Shown: positions 23,321 to 35,339, counted from the first letter of the stretch. The stretch: 64,000 nucleotides of DNA from Aegilops tauschii subsp. strangulata (GCF_002575655.3 NC_053037.3:566906880-566970879); one strand, 5' to 3'. Translations and numbers: made by a program. Notes: generated from the letters alone by a model not told the origin.

Positions 23321-24926
23321 TGCTAAATCTCTTCTCATCCAAGGGCTTTGTGAAGATATCGGCTAGCTATTCTTCAGTCTTCACATGCTCAACAGAAATG
23401 TCGCCCTTCAACACATGATCACGAAGAAAATGATGACGAATCTGAATGTGCTTTGTCTTTGAGTCTTGAACTGGGTTGAGAGCAATCTTGATGGCACTCT
23501 CATTGTCACTGAAGAGAGGCGCATTCTTCATGTTGACGCCATAGTCCTTGAGAGTTTGCTTCATCCACAGCAATTGAGCACAGCAAGAACCAGCAGCAAT
23601 GTACTCAGCTTCAGCAGTAGACAGTGATACGCAGTTCTGTTTCTTTGAGGACCAACAGACCAAAGATCGTCCGAGGAAATGGCATGTGCCAGATGTTGAC
23701 TTGCGGTCCACACGATCACCAGCATAGTGAGAGTCAGAATATCCAATGAGATCAAAAGCCGAGCCCTTGGGGTACCATAATCCAAGTGTTGGTGTGTGAG
23801 CTAGATATCGAAGAATATGCTTCACAGCCTTATGGTGTGATTCCTTCGGTGTAGCTTGAAATCGGGCACACATGCAAACACTAAGCATAATGTCTGGCCC
23901 AGATGCACATAAGTACAATAAAGAACCAATCATGGAGCGGTATACCTTATGATCGAAGTCAATACCATTTTCATCAGTGCACAGATGGCCATTTGTGGGC
24001 ATAGGAATTTTGACGCATGAGCAATCTTGCATGCCGAATTTCCTCAGTACATCCTTGAGGTATTTCTCCTGAGATATGAATATGCCATTGAGTTGTTGAC
24101 GAATTTGAAGACCTAAGAAGAATTTCAACTCTCCCATCATAGACATTTGATATTCTTCACTCATCATATAGGCAAATTCATCACTATAACGTTGGTCAGT
24201 GCAGCCAAAGATAATATCATCAACATATATTTGTCACACAAACGGTTCACCACCATAAGATTTAGTGAAAAGAGTAGGGTCGAGTGAACCGGGTTTGAAG
24301 CCTTTCTTCATGAGGAATTCCTTCAAAGTATCATACCATGCCCGAGGGGCCTGCTTGAGGCCATAGAGGGCCTTATTAAGTCTGAAGACTTTGTCAGGAT
24401 GCTTTGGATCTTCAAAACCTGGGGGTTGAGCAACATATACTTCTTCCTCAAGCTTACCATTGAGGAATGCACTTTTCACATCCATTTGATATAAAGTGAT
24501 ATCATGATGGTTAGCATAAGCAAGTAATATGTGAATAGCCTCAAGTCTAGCAACAGGTGCAAATGTTTCATCAAAATCAATTCCTTCAACCCGTGTGTAG
24601 ACTTGAGCTAGAAGCCGTGCCTTATTCCTCACAACAAGGCCATTTTCGTCTTGCTTGTTGCGGTAGATCCACTTTGTGCCAATGATATTGTGCTTGCGAG
24701 GATCTGGACGTTTGACCAGTTCCCAGACGTTGTTGAGCTCGAACTGATGTAATTCTTCATGCATGGCTTGAATCCACTTAGGCTCCAGAAATGCTTCATC
24801 TACCTTAGTGGGCTCTGTGATAGAGACAAAAGCATAGTGCCCACAAAAGTTAGATAAATGTGAAGCTTTTGAGCGTGTGAGAGGACCTGGTGCTTCAATG
24901 TCATCGATGATCTTCTCGACTTGCAC
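23321..24926 (-). pseudogene. E6 reverse transcriptase and RNase H
   Basis: One minus-strand frame with two in-frame stops. RT: K-W-I-Y-R-N-K at the start, then [16 protein letters not shown] and [10 protein letters not shown]. The catalytic Y-V-D-D is intact at 24216-24227, but a TGA at 24234-24236 stands three codons before it. RNase H: Y-S-D-S-H-Y-A-G-D, S-L-S-T-A-E-A-E-Y and a final D-N-E-S-A-I. A TAG at 23367-23369 interrupts the last conserved block; L-A-D-I-F-T-K-P-L follows it in frame. Role: copying the element RNA into DNA. Broken, but otherwise well conserved. Confidence 0.92.
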
Positions 24927-26440
24927 TTCTTTTGCAACGCGAGGATGAGCTGGTTGTCGTCGAGGAATTTGATCAGCATTTTCTTCAGCACCTTTTTTTC
25001 CGCATTTTCTTCAGGTGCATTAGCTCGACGTTCTTCATGTTCTGGAATGAATTCTTCAGCAGATTCTTCGGTAGGAATGACATCCTCAGTAGCCTTGAAC
25101 TTGATAGATTCCTCAGGTACTGGTTCATCTATCACAGAAGGTAGGTTCTCTCTTTGCGAGCCATTAGTTTCATCAAACCGCACATCTAAAGTTTCAACAA
25201 CCTTGTGAAGAACGTTGTTGAAGACTCTGTAGGTGTGCGAGTCCTTTCCGTAACCAAGCATAAAACCTTCATGTGCTTTTGGTGCAAATTTAGCATTGTG
25301 ATGAGGATCTCTAATCCAACATTTAGCACCGAAGACTTTGAAATAACTCACATTGGTTTTCTTGTCAGTGAGGAGTTCATAGGCAGTCTTCTTGAAGAAT
25401 TTGTGAAAATATACCATGTTGATGATGTGGCACGCAGTATAAATTGCCTCAATCCAGAAGTGACGAGGCGTCTTGTACTCATCAAGCATAGTGCGAGCCA
25501 TCTCAACAAGAGTTATATTCTTGCGCTCCACGACGCCATTCTGCCGAGGAGTATAAGGAGCAGATAACTCATGAGTAATACCAAGTTCATCAAGATAGTC
25601 ATCAAGCCCAGAATTCTTGAACACAGTTCCATTGTCACTTCTGATGTGCTTGATCTTCACACCAAAGTTGGTTGAAGCCCTCGAGGAAAATCGTTTGAAG
25701 ACATCCTGCACTTCATGTTTGTAAGTGACAATATGTACCCATGTGTAACGAGAGTGATCGTCAACAATAACAAAGCCATAGAGAGATGCATCATTTGTGA
25801 CTGCAGAGTAATGGTTAGGACCAAAGAGATCCATATGAAGCAATTCAAATGGTAGAGTAGTGGTCATGATAGTCTTCGCTGGATGCTTAGCCTTGGTCAT
25901 CTTTCCAGCTTCACAAGCTCCGCATAAGTGATCCTTGAGGAATTTGACATTCTCAATGCCAATGACGTGCTTATTCTTCGAAAGCGTGTGCAAATTCCTC
26001 ATGCATGCATGACCAAGTCGTCGATGCCATAGCCAGCCTTCTGAAGCTTTTGCAAGTAGGCACACGGCTGGTTGCGGTCCTGTAGAGAAATCAACAATAT
26101 ACAAGTCTCCTCGCCTAAAGCCTTCGGAGACTTTTGAATTGTCAGCTTTCATAACCACAACACAACAATACTTGCCAAAGACAACAACCATATCAAGATC
26201 GCAAAGCATTGAGACAGACATGAGGTTGTATCCTAAGGACTCGACAAGCATGACTTTGTCCATGTGTCGATCCTTTATGATCGCAACCTTACCTAGACCC
26301 AATACCTGACTTTTGCCTTTGTCAGCAAAGATGATATGCTTCAGATGCGATGGTGATAAGGGAGCATTCATCAATAGGTTCTTGTCACCAGTCATGTGAT
26401 TTGTACATCCACTATCGAGGACCTACTCAGTGGCTTTGGT
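24927..26440 (-). pseudogene. E6 protease end and integrase
   Basis: Minus-strand frame with the protease active site D-S-G-C-T (Asp codon 26414-26416). It is preceded by a TAG at 26423-26425 where a Trp or Gln codon is expected. Integrase zinc site: H-R-R-L-G-H with C-G-A-C. Core: D in L-H-M-D-L-F-G-P, D in R-S-D-N-G-T and E in N-G-V-V-E-R-K-N. A frameshift near 24930-24950 separates it from RT, which continues in another frame with Q-V-E-K-I-I-D-D. Role: polyprotein cleavage and insertion of the DNA copy. Confidence 0.9.
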
Positions 26441-26684
26441 TTGATCATCCTGCATATGAATTAGTGCAACTTACGAACTTCATATACTTCATCAGTGAAG
26501 AATATGACGTTAATTCATCAGATCAATTTCATCAAGTAATGCAACAGATAAAGCAGTATGAGGACGTGAGAAATGAAAGTTAATTTCTTCATGGTTAGCC
26601 TGCATCCTTTTAGGCACTTTTGAGGTCTCGAAAAAATTCTTCAGATGTTTGAGCATGTCTGGAGACCTGACCCTGCATAAGAGA

Positions 26685-29195
26685 TTAGTTCTTTTTCTTC
26701 ACCACCCACATCTGAAGGGGTGGCGAAGAGTTCATCACTCTGCGAGCTCCATACGAGAAAGGTGGCATAGAAGCCAATCCATTTCGTTTCACATAAGAGG
26801 AGTTAGGGTAAGCATATGAATAAGCAGAGAAATTTTTCGAGGACTTATGAACATAATGATTAGAAGAATAATGCTCATATTCATAGCCCTTTGCTCTTCC
26901 CTGCGAAACAGAGTTGTTAGCACGATGATAATCATATGAGGACTTTGATCCTTTTGAGGAATTTGATCCACGTGAGGAATTTGGTCCGTATGAGGACTTG
27001 GATCCATATGAAGAATTTGGTCCATATGATGAATTTGTTCTGGGGTTCCTATTCTTCACAGGTGGTGTCATGAGGAAATTCACCTGAAGACTTTCAAGGC
27101 ACCTTTTGGGAACCCAGATTTTCTTCATAGGGGAACCATTCCTGCAGTTAGTGCCAACATATCTAGCAAATGCTTCACCATTCTGATTTTTGAACAGTTT
27201 ATAGTTGGAGTCAAATGACTCATCAGAAGAATGAGGAGATTCACATGTAAAGCCAGATAGATTAGATGGATCAACTGGAGGTCCCTTTTTAGCAACCCAT
27301 GAGGTTTTGGGTTACTGCTCAGGCTTCCGATATGTACCATCAGCATTGAGTTTCCTCTCAAATGCAATTCCCTCTTTCCTAGGGTTCCTGTTGATGATCT
27401 GCTTTTTAAGCACATCACAAAGAGTCTGATGCCCTTTGAGGCTTTTGTACATGCCTGTCATGTACAATTCCTTCAGCCCTGCATCGTCAGTGATACTAGC
27501 AATGTCCTCAGATGAGAAATTAGTGATAGCACAGGCAGGTGAAGAATTTGTAACATTAGAAGCATTTGAACATTCAAGTGAAGAATTAGCAGATTCACGT
27601 TCAATGCATTTCAAACATGGAGGAACAAATTCTTCCTGAGCAGCGCTGATTTGTTGAGCAAGTAATGAATCGCGCTCCTACTGAAGATCTTCATAACTCA
27701 CTCTTAGCTTCTCAAGATCTTGCTTTCTTTGAAGAAATTCATAAGAAAGCTTCTCATGATCAGATAAGAGAGTGTTATGATGACCTTGAAGGTTGTCAAA
27801 CCTAGTCTGAAGTCTCTGAAGATTTTCAGTCAAGGTTTTAGTGCGATCCATTTCTTCACCCAACATATCATCACTTTTGTCTAGTATGTTTTGAACCCTT
27901 TCAAAAGCCCTTTGTTGTTTCACAGCAATCTTAGCAAGTTTAGAGTAGCTGGGCTTGAGGTTTTCATCAGATTCATTCTCACTAGATTCAGAGGAGGTAT
28001 ATTTGAGCACCTTGGCACCCTTTGCCATGAACCAATAGGTGGGAGCGTAGTCATCATTGCCTTCATCAGCGTTGTTGGTGAAGCCATTTTCTTCAGAGTT
28101 GAAGATAGACTTGCTGAAGAATGCAGTAGCGAGAGCTAGACTCGCTACTCCAGACTCGGACTCCTCAGATGCCTCCTCTTCCTCATGTTCCTCAGATTTA
28201 GCTTCAGAGTCCATTTCCTTGCCAATGAATGCCCGAGCCTTCTTGGAGCTGCTCTTCTTGTGAGATGAAGACTTTGAGGATTTTGATGATGAAGATTTTG
28301 AGGATTTCTTCTTTTTCTTCGCATCATCAGAACTGTAATCCTTGTATTTCTTTTTACTTGATTCCTTTCCCACTGAGGATAATCTTGAATGTAGTGTCCA
28401 AGTTTCTTGCATTTGTGACAAAGCCTCTTCTTGTATTCACTGGGTGAGGAATCATTGCTCCTTGAGGGTCTTCTAAAGCGACCACGTCTTGAGAACTTCT
28501 GGAATTTCTTCACGAGCAGTGCTAGTTCATGGCTCAGTTGTTCAGGATCACCAAGGCTGCTGCCAGAGTCTTCATCTTTAGACTCAGAAACTGCCTTAGC
28601 CTTCGATGCACGTGATCTGCCATAGCTCGAACCATAGAGATCTCTCTTTTCAGCAAGCTGGAACTCATGAGTATTTTCCCTCTCGAGGATATCAACATGA
28701 TCAAGTGACTTGTAATCAGCACGTTCTTGTATCATCAATGCCTGAGTATCAAATGAGGAATCAAGCGATCTCAACAATTTCTTCACCACCTCATGGTCGG
28801 TGATGTCAGTGGCACCAAGCGCTTGAAGCTCATTTGAGATGTCAGTGAGGCGATCGAAGGTTTATTGAACATTTTCATTGTCGAGTCTTTTGAAGAGGTT
28901 GAAGAGATTGCGAAGAACATCAACTTCGAGAGTCACGCTGTGTTGAGACTCCTTCATTGATGCCCAGATGGCCACATATGATATTCTTCGCTTGAGAGTC
29001 GAGTTGCTTGAATCTATTCACATCAGCAACATTCAGAGAAGGTGTGACTGAGGGAACACCATTTTTCACAACATACCAGAGATCGTTATCAATTGCCTCA
29101 AGATGCATTCGCATCTTATTCTTCCAGTAGGGGTAGTCCGTCCAATCGAAGGTGGGACACCCAGCAGAGACCTTGATCATACCTGCGGTCGACAT
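26685..29195 (-). pseudogene. E6 gag, long SIRE-type, several breaks
   Basis: Starts M-S-T-A-G-M-I-K-V at 29195, with C-P-T-F-D-W-T-D-Y-P-Y-W and M-H-L-E-A-I-D, as in SIRE/Maximus gag. A frame change occurs after ~85 residues and another at 28390-28420. The zinc knuckle C-H-K-C-K-K-L-G-H-Y-I-Q-D-Y has Tyr (codon 28379-28381) where the last Cys belongs. A Lys/Ser-rich block, an acidic block (E-E-E-E-A-S-E-E-S-E), a coiled-coil region (27690-27900) and an S-S-Y-G repeat (26900-27040) follow. In-frame stops: TAG 27678-27680, TAA 27312-27314. The last stop at 26685 may be the natural gag end. Confidence 0.85.
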
Positions 29196-29241
29196 AACTA
29201 AAACTCCAGGCGGTTAAACCAAAATCACACAGAACAAGGGA

Positions 29242-29262
29242 GTACATTGCTCTGATACCAAT
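29242..29262 (-). other. E6 primer-binding site
   Basis: On the minus strand TTGGTATCAGAGCA directly follows the 5' LTR. It is complementary to the 3' end of initiator-Met tRNA, the usual primer of plant copia elements. Confidence 0.9.
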
Positions 29263-30717
29263 TGAAAGTGTGTTATATCGACTAGAGGGGGGTGAATAGG
29301 CGATTTTTATGAATTCTTCACTGTGGAATTTGCAGGAGAGGAAAATTCCTTAGCGAAGAACCACTTGCAGTGGAATAAATACTCAAAAGTAAACATAACA
29401 GAACACAAGCATGGTCATCATGATGAAATGAAGACAAGCACAGAGTACAGAAAGCGTAAACACAGGATAACACAGGATGAAAACAAACAGACTGAAGAAA
29501 TTGAACTAAGGAAATTGAGAAAGTCTTCAGTCAAAGTCTTCAAACAGAGATATGACAAGCACACAACACAGTAATGAGGAAATGAAAGAGTTGAGGAAAT
29601 AGAACTAGTAAGCTTGGTGAAGACAATGATTTGGAAGACCAGTTCCAACTGCTGTCTCAGTTGTACATCTGGTTGGAGCGGCTAGGTATTTAAACCCGAG
29701 GACACACAGTCCTCACCGTATTCTCGTTGAGCTAAGGTCACACAGACCTCGCCCAATCACTCGTGGTAAGTCTTCAGGTGACTTCCGAACCTTCACAAAC
29801 TCGGTCACTCGGCGATCCACAATTTCTCTTGGATGCTCTAAACCATGACGCCTAACCGTCTGGAAGAAGCACAGTCTTCAAAGGTAACCAGCTAGTAGTT
29901 GTAGGGGTTTGTAGGTGTTTGGGTTTGAGTTTTCCTCACTTGATGATTTTCGATCAAAGTCCTCGGAGGATGGGATGCTCTCAAATGACAAGTGTCAGTT
30001 TTTCTCGGAGCAGCCAACCAGCTAGTAGTTGTAGGGGGCAGCTATTTATAGAGCAGCCCGACATGATAAGACATAAATGCCCTTCAATGATATGACCGTT
30101 AGGTGGGTAGATATTTTGGGACAGCTGGCGCATAGCACAATAACGGTCGGAAATTTGAGGTTCAAATTCGTCAGGGCTATCATGTTCCTCAGTGTGTAGG
30201 CAATCCGCATTGGCGAATTCCTTACTCCTCAGTCAGAACAAATTCCCGAGAGACCAGAAGAACTTCGTCTCTGTCACTGAAGAATATGACTGAACTGTAT
30301 GAGATTTTTCCAATGGCTTCACTCGAAGGGATTGGTAGGTGTAGGATTTTGAGTTGAGCATCACATGAAAAAATTTCCTTACTATTTCCTCGACCCCCTT
30401 TAACAGTACGGTGTTTCCTATGACTCAAGAAAAAGAAAATGAAACTACGAAAACAAAAGTCTTCACGCTTCATGTTCCTCGAATGAATACCCAGTCTTCA
30501 AGGTCACACCAATAACTTCACTTTCCAATTCTTCAGAAAGTCTTCAGAAATCAAAAGTCTTCAGTCGAAGAACTTCATTTTTAGGGGTTGGCTTTCTTCG
30601 TAAATATCAAACTCCTCATAGACTTATAGACCTGTGCACACTCATAAACACATTAGTCTCTTAACCTATAAGTCTTCAATACACCAAAATCACTAAGGGG
30701 CACTAGATGCACTTACA
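29263..30717 (-). repeat. E6 5' LTR (1455 bp)
   Basis: Matches 17193-18684. Minus-strand TATAAATA lies at 30043-30050. A stretch present in the other LTR (about 17810-17870) is replaced by ~20 bp copied from 30015-30036. Confidence 0.92.
30043..30050 (-). promoter_or_regulatory. TATA box of E6 5' LTR
   Basis: TATAAATA on the minus strand, also present in the 3' LTR at about 18006-18013. Position inside the LTR upstream of the primer site fits a promoter. Confidence 0.6.
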
Positions 30718-30722
30718 AGCAC
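30718..30722. repeat. target-site duplication of E6, right copy
   Basis: AGCAC versus GGCAC at 17188-17192; the E3 LTR resumes here. Confidence 0.85.
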
Positions 30723-31330
30723 GTCGTCGCCGTCCTCGCGGGAGTTGTCGCCACCGGGGCTACACATGAACGGCAACCCCAGCACGGCGTCGTCTTGATG
30801 GGAGAGTGCGCCGAGGGTTGCGCGTGTGTGGTAGCACCAACACGTCGCTGGAAGAGTCATGGACAACCATGGCGCCATTGTCTTCTTCACCGGCAAGCCA
30901 TAGAGCAGGCGGCCGGCTCCATCTCCAGCCGTGCGGCCTCAACTCCGGCGGCCATCATTGAGATGTGCAGATAGAGGAAGGGGAGAGATTAGTCCAGAGC
31001 TCACCTTGAGAGAAAATGATCGGCATGGCGTCGATCTTCGTCAGCGGCTCCGGTGTGCCTCACCCGACCGGCTACATACAGGGGTCTCGGCCGCCTGCGC
31101 GAGTACTCCCGTATGGCTGCGTGCGTCGGGAGCAGTCTGGGGTTCCTCCTCCTCTCCAGATGCATGCGTGGTGGATGGAGATGAGAGATGGCTGGCGGAT
31201 GGATGTATGCGTGGGTTGATGGATGTGTGTGCCGTGGATGGCCGGCTCCCCTCGCTATCGGAATCGCACCCTATGCCTCGTGCGTGCCTGAGTTCCACCA
31301 TGGCCGTGCGTGAGGCACGAGTCGCCCGAG

Positions 31331-31338
31331 TATATATA
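31331..31338 (-). promoter_or_regulatory. TATA-like box in E3 3' LTR
   Basis: TATATATA in a GC-rich surrounding, about 890 bp into the LTR on the minus strand. Missing from the 5' LTR, which would drive the element. Assignment is from base composition and position only. Confidence 0.4.
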
Positions 31339-31881
31339 GACCGAGGACGGCTGCGCGTCGCACTGCCGCAGGTCGTTTGGCCATCCCGGATATCGTGGAT
31401 TGTTGGGGGCAGATAAATTTCATGCTTTCATTTGACCCCTGAATAGACACGCGTGAGCAAGTTGCGCGCGCAGACATCCCGCGTACCTGTCCAGACCATG
31501 CCATCTGTCATTTAAACCCTTGCTGTGCTTATCTCTTCGGCTTCAGATCTTCTTGGCGCACACATCCGTCTACGAACGAAACCAATACTGTCTCGTACGT
31601 ACGCATGGCTACTCACGCCCAGCGGGACGTAGTGTTCAGCCGCCCGCGTATTCGGGTATGTATGCCTTCCCTGCCGGCCGGTATGCCAGTATCCGGGTAT
31701 GTATGCCTCCCTGCCGGCCGGTATGCCAGTATCCGGGTACGTAAATGTACACCGACGGTGCGGACGTACTAATAAACTATAACTAGCTAGCGATACGCAC
31801 CGACACCTAACACATGCATGCACGCACGCAGCGCTGCACAAGTCTGGTGCATGCATGCGTGCATGCATGTGTTTGCTAGTA

Positions 31882-32041
31882 CTCCCTCCGTTTCTAAATA
31901 TAGCTATTTATAGAGATTTCAACAAATGATTACATATCGAGCAAAATGAGTAAATATATAGTTTAAAATATGTCTATATACATTCGTATGTGATTGTCTA
32001 TTTAAAATTTCAAAAAAGACTTATATTTAGAACGGAGGGAG
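31882..32041. mobile_element. Stowaway-type MITE in E3 3' LTR
   Basis: 160 bp with terminal inverted repeats CTCCCTCCGT ... ACGGAGGGAG and TA on both sides (31880-31881, 32042-32043), the marks of the Tc1/mariner-related Stowaway group. No coding capacity. The same insertion is in the other E3 LTR at 43984-44144. Confidence 0.92.
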
Positions 32042-32554
32042 TACGTGGGTTTAAGCCATGCAATACTGACCACCCCTTCAATGTATCAGCATCAGTCTAG
32101 CATGAACGCATGCATGGATGGTTCTTTTGGAATTTAAACGTATGCCTTAGAAGTAGTTGAGCACTCCTTGCTTCAAGCGTGAACTTCAAGAAAAATATTT
32201 ATCATCACAAATTACCATCAAACAAATGCCCCCTTGCCGAGTCGTGCTTGAGTGCGGAGCAAGACGAGCTCGACTCGATGAATAAATCTTCTTTGTCGAG
32301 GAACTGGACACAACTCATGTAGTTGCCGTCCTTGATTTTTTTGTATGGACGCAAAGCTTGCCAAAAGAGAGAAGGGAGAGAGAAAAAAAAGGTAAAGAAA
32401 ATAGAGTACCTTATTGGGCCAGGCTGCTGTTGCGGCGCCTGACAATAAAGTAAACTCGGGTTTTGCTTAGCTCGCAACAAAACAGGATGCCGCAGCTGAA
32501 GGGTTTCACTGCTTTGCGCTGGCCGCATTGGCCAGTGGCGAAGCCAATAGAGCG

Positions 32555-32966
32555 GTTGAGGTACCTTGTTAGGTCGTATTGCTGCCACGACGCCTGTCAA
32601 CAAAGCTTCCTCCCGTCATCCTCGGTTTGCGGCGAAACACCATGCCGTGCACTGAAGGTTTTATCAGACAAGTCAGGACCGTTTAGCTGCACGGTGCCAG
32701 CCAACAAGACTGAAGGGTTTCATAGCTTCACGCTGGCTGCACCGGCCAACGCCGAAGCCAAGAGTGGTTGAGGTACCTTGTTGGGTCGTATTGCTGCCAC
32801 GACGCCTGTCAACAAAGCTTTCTCGCATCATCCTCAGCTCGCGGTGAAACACCATGCCACATGTTGAAGGTTTTATCAGACAAGTCGGGACCGTTTAGCT
32901 GCACGGTGCCAGCCGACAAGACTGAAGGGTTTCACAGCTTCATGTTGGCCGCACTGGCACGCTACA
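32555..32966. repeat. 212-bp tandem repeat, about two copies
   Basis: Units start at 32555 and 32767 with GTTGAGGTACCTTGTT and share CGTATTGCTGCCACGACGCC and CAGACAAGTC. A shorter, more diverged copy lies upstream at about 32405-32554. Confidence 0.85.
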
Positions 32967-34189
32967 CTGTTCCCACATATAAGCTCAGCGTGATCATGCG
33001 GACGGGTCATCGGGACGTCATCGATGTCTCGCCCTATCGCCGAGTGTGATTGGTCGGCGACAAGACCGACCTGGTGTAGCGACGACAGCGTGGTGCACGC
33101 CGGTTGTTGTCGCCGAAGATGTTTGAGGGCATAGAGTAGCCCCCGGTGGTGTTGTTGTAGAGTTGCCGTAATACCGACGACTAAGGGGCGTGGCCACCTT
33201 CAGTGTCAGCAGCCTAGCTCGAGGCTTGGTGTTGCCGTTGTTGACGATGCCTACGGCTTGCGATGCTGAAGACGATGTCGTGTGGGGGCGGCCCTGTCGA
33301 CGCCAATGATCGAGGCCCTAGCGTTGCCCCCCGGTGTTGTCATTGTTGTGGAAGCGACGTAGTGCTAACACTCAGGGGCGACGCCGCCCTCGATGTTAGC
33401 GACGTTGGTTGAAGTAGCGTGGTTGCCAACATCTTGGCGACATGGCTTGGCGCCATGTGGGGAGGCTGTTAGGCAATGGGGACCTCGGCCCCTGGCCTTC
33501 CCGCCATGGGCGTTGCAGAGGTTGTCGGTGAAGCGGACGTTTGAAGGGCGGTGATGCCCCTTGGCGCTCGTGGTGGTGTCGAGCCAAAGGTGCATCGCTA
33601 GCACACATACCTGTGGGCATGGTCTCTCATCCGCATAGAAACTTAGTCGCTTCTACACAAAGTTAGAGGAACCAAGCGACTGGAAAGACCAAATGAAAAC
33701 CAACTCACAAAGAGGAAGCGAGGAAACGAAAAAAATGGTGCTTTTTTTGTTTAAAATGTTGGCTTTTCCGCTTGACACTAGCTATGAGTGTGACATCGGA
33801 AAAGGCTGCCGAAGGACTTAGTCATCGGGAATCATCGAAAAGCCATGACGATCGCAACACAATAACTTATTGCCTTCTTTGTTTGTTTGTGTGTGAATCT
33901 GTGTGTATCACGATGACGTGATTGGAATGCTTCCGAGAGGCAGCAGGGAATCGTACCCTAGCCCATCATGGCAAGGATTAACCCCACAGCTCCACCATTC
34001 TCCCTTCCGGGCCTCAAGAACCCAGAAACTTGGGTAAGGTGTATTTAGGGTATGTGGTTTTGGGACAACGGCCGAAAAACATATGTTCATGCCTTTGTTG
34101 AGGGGTGGTGGATGACTACCTCCCGCCTTCTTTCCAGTGGTTCCCTTACTGCTTGCACGTCGGGTCTTGCTTCTGGAATCTTGAGGTTT

Positions 34190-34432
34190 GCTTCATGGAT
34201 GGCCTTGGTGGACGCTAACTTTCGAGGATCGTCTCCTCTTGGAGAGAATAGCTTCATGGGCGGCCTTGGTGGCTGCGAACTTTTGAGGATCGTCTCCCCT
34301 TGGAGAGAATAGCTTCATGGGCGGCCTGGGTGGCCGCGGACTTCTAGGGATCGTCTCCCCTTGGAAGGATTGCTTCATTGACGGCCTTGGTGGGTGTGGG
34401 CTTCAGAATATTGTTTCATCTTTTGAGGCGCG
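34190..34432. repeat. 61-bp minisatellite, four units
   Basis: GCTTCATGG or GCTTCATTG marks unit starts at 34190, 34251, 34312 and 34372. Units share GGCCTTGGTGG and GGATCGTCTCC. Part is open on the minus strand (34193-34378), with no known domain. Confidence 0.88.
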
Positions 34433-35027
34433 TTTGCACGCGCTTGGAAGTTTGCTTCATGTATCATCGGGGACCACCTTGAGAACTTGGAAGGCAGTCA
34501 TCCACCTATGTGGACTAAAACCCTCAGGCATTTTATCCGAAGATTTGCTGGCACGCCCCAGGGTTGTCAAGCGGCTACGCACCTAACCCAATTTGTGTTG
34601 GACAGGGCAGCCCTTTCCTGATCTTTTGCCTAGAGTCTTCCCTGGAGGATGTGGAGTCTCTAGGAACCTGAGACACATCCAGGAGCATGGGGGTGTGGGG
34701 CTTCATTGTTTAGAAGCAACCCAAGTAGTCTTCTCCGCTGCCTCTGGGAGCATATGGTGTGTGTGTGTTGTGTTTTGTGGGTATGAGAGCCGCTCCACTA
34801 GACAAGTCCCAAGGCAGCCAAATCGTCCTCACAACTGAGTGTGGTTCGGGAAAAGCCGTTTTTTGTAGGATTTTGCAATCCATAAGAAGGGGAAACAAAA
34901 GAAACACGAACAAATCCGCTTCATGCAATTGTAAGTGCAATGCGGACTTTGATAAGCCACCGAAAACTTAGGCAAAAGAAGAAGAAAACAAGCCAAAGAA
35001 AAAAAAGCGAGAGAAAAGGAAGCCTTT

Positions 35028-35321
35028 TTATGCAAAGTACATTTTCAATAACCTACCGTTGATCGGTGGCATTGGCCCGGCTTCTTGCGGGTCAACCACT
35101 CGGGCACCTCCGAGGACACGTGTCATGGCGCGCTGGTAGGTGGCGCCAGCGTTCATCAACCCGAAAGGCATCATGGTGTGGTAGAAGTTGCCTTTCGAGG
35201 TTCTGAACGCGGTGTCGATGGCGTCCAGTTTTGGCTCGATGTAGTTGGGGACAACACTGCTACTCTCAATGTCCGACGATTGAGAGGTGACAGGTTCCTG
35301 GATTTCTCCAGTCTCCTTCAC
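35028..35321 (-). pseudogene. E3 reverse transcriptase remnant
   Basis: The minus-strand product contains K-L-D-A-I-D-T-A-F-R-T then M-P-F-G-L-M-N-A-G-A-T-Y-Q-R, the gypsy RT block before the active site. The catalytic YxDD part, RNase H and integrase do not follow. It is in frame with gag to its right, with a stop at about 35340 between them. The stretch from gag to this block is too short for a whole protease and RT start, so pol was mostly deleted. Confidence 0.85.
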
Positions 35322-35339
35322 CGGTGCCTGCCCCCAACG

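Larger units (their letters stand above)
17193..30717 (-). mobile_element. E6, SIRE/Maximus-type copia retrotransposon, 13.5 kb
   Basis: LTRs at 17193-18684 and 29263-30717. On the minus strand the 5' LTR is followed by TTGGTATCAGAGCA (initiator-Met primer site), gag, protease, integrase, RT, RNase H, a further ORF of unknown function, a purine tract (GGGGGAG) and the 3' LTR. The gene order protease-integrase-RT shows copia. Great length, long gag and an extra ORF after pol point to the SIRE/Maximus lineage. Structurally complete but inactivated by several stops and frameshifts. Confidence 0.92.
30723..32224 (-). repeat. E3 3' LTR, segment 4 (outer start of the minus-strand LTR)
   Basis: Matches 43188-44326, but holds 267 bp (30949-31215) and 65 bp (31317-31381) not found there, plus a second copy of a 41-bp unit (31654 and 31695). 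The 65-bp part contains TATATATA (31331-31338), a candidate promoter on the minus strand. It ends TCAAACA at 32224. Confidence 0.87.
32225..35027 (-). other. E3 internal 3' region, non-coding, with purine tract and tandem repeats
   Basis: On the minus strand GGCAAGGGGGCATT (32225-32238) abuts the 3' LTR as purine tract. The rest has no pol domain. It contains a ~212-bp tandem repeat (32555-32966) and a 61-bp minisatellite (34190-34432). Remaining stretches (33000-34100, 34440-35020) show no recognisable feature. Confidence 0.7.

Noticed and set aside
32555..32980. Satellite DNA block
   Set aside because: Only about two to three units, inside the E3 internal region.
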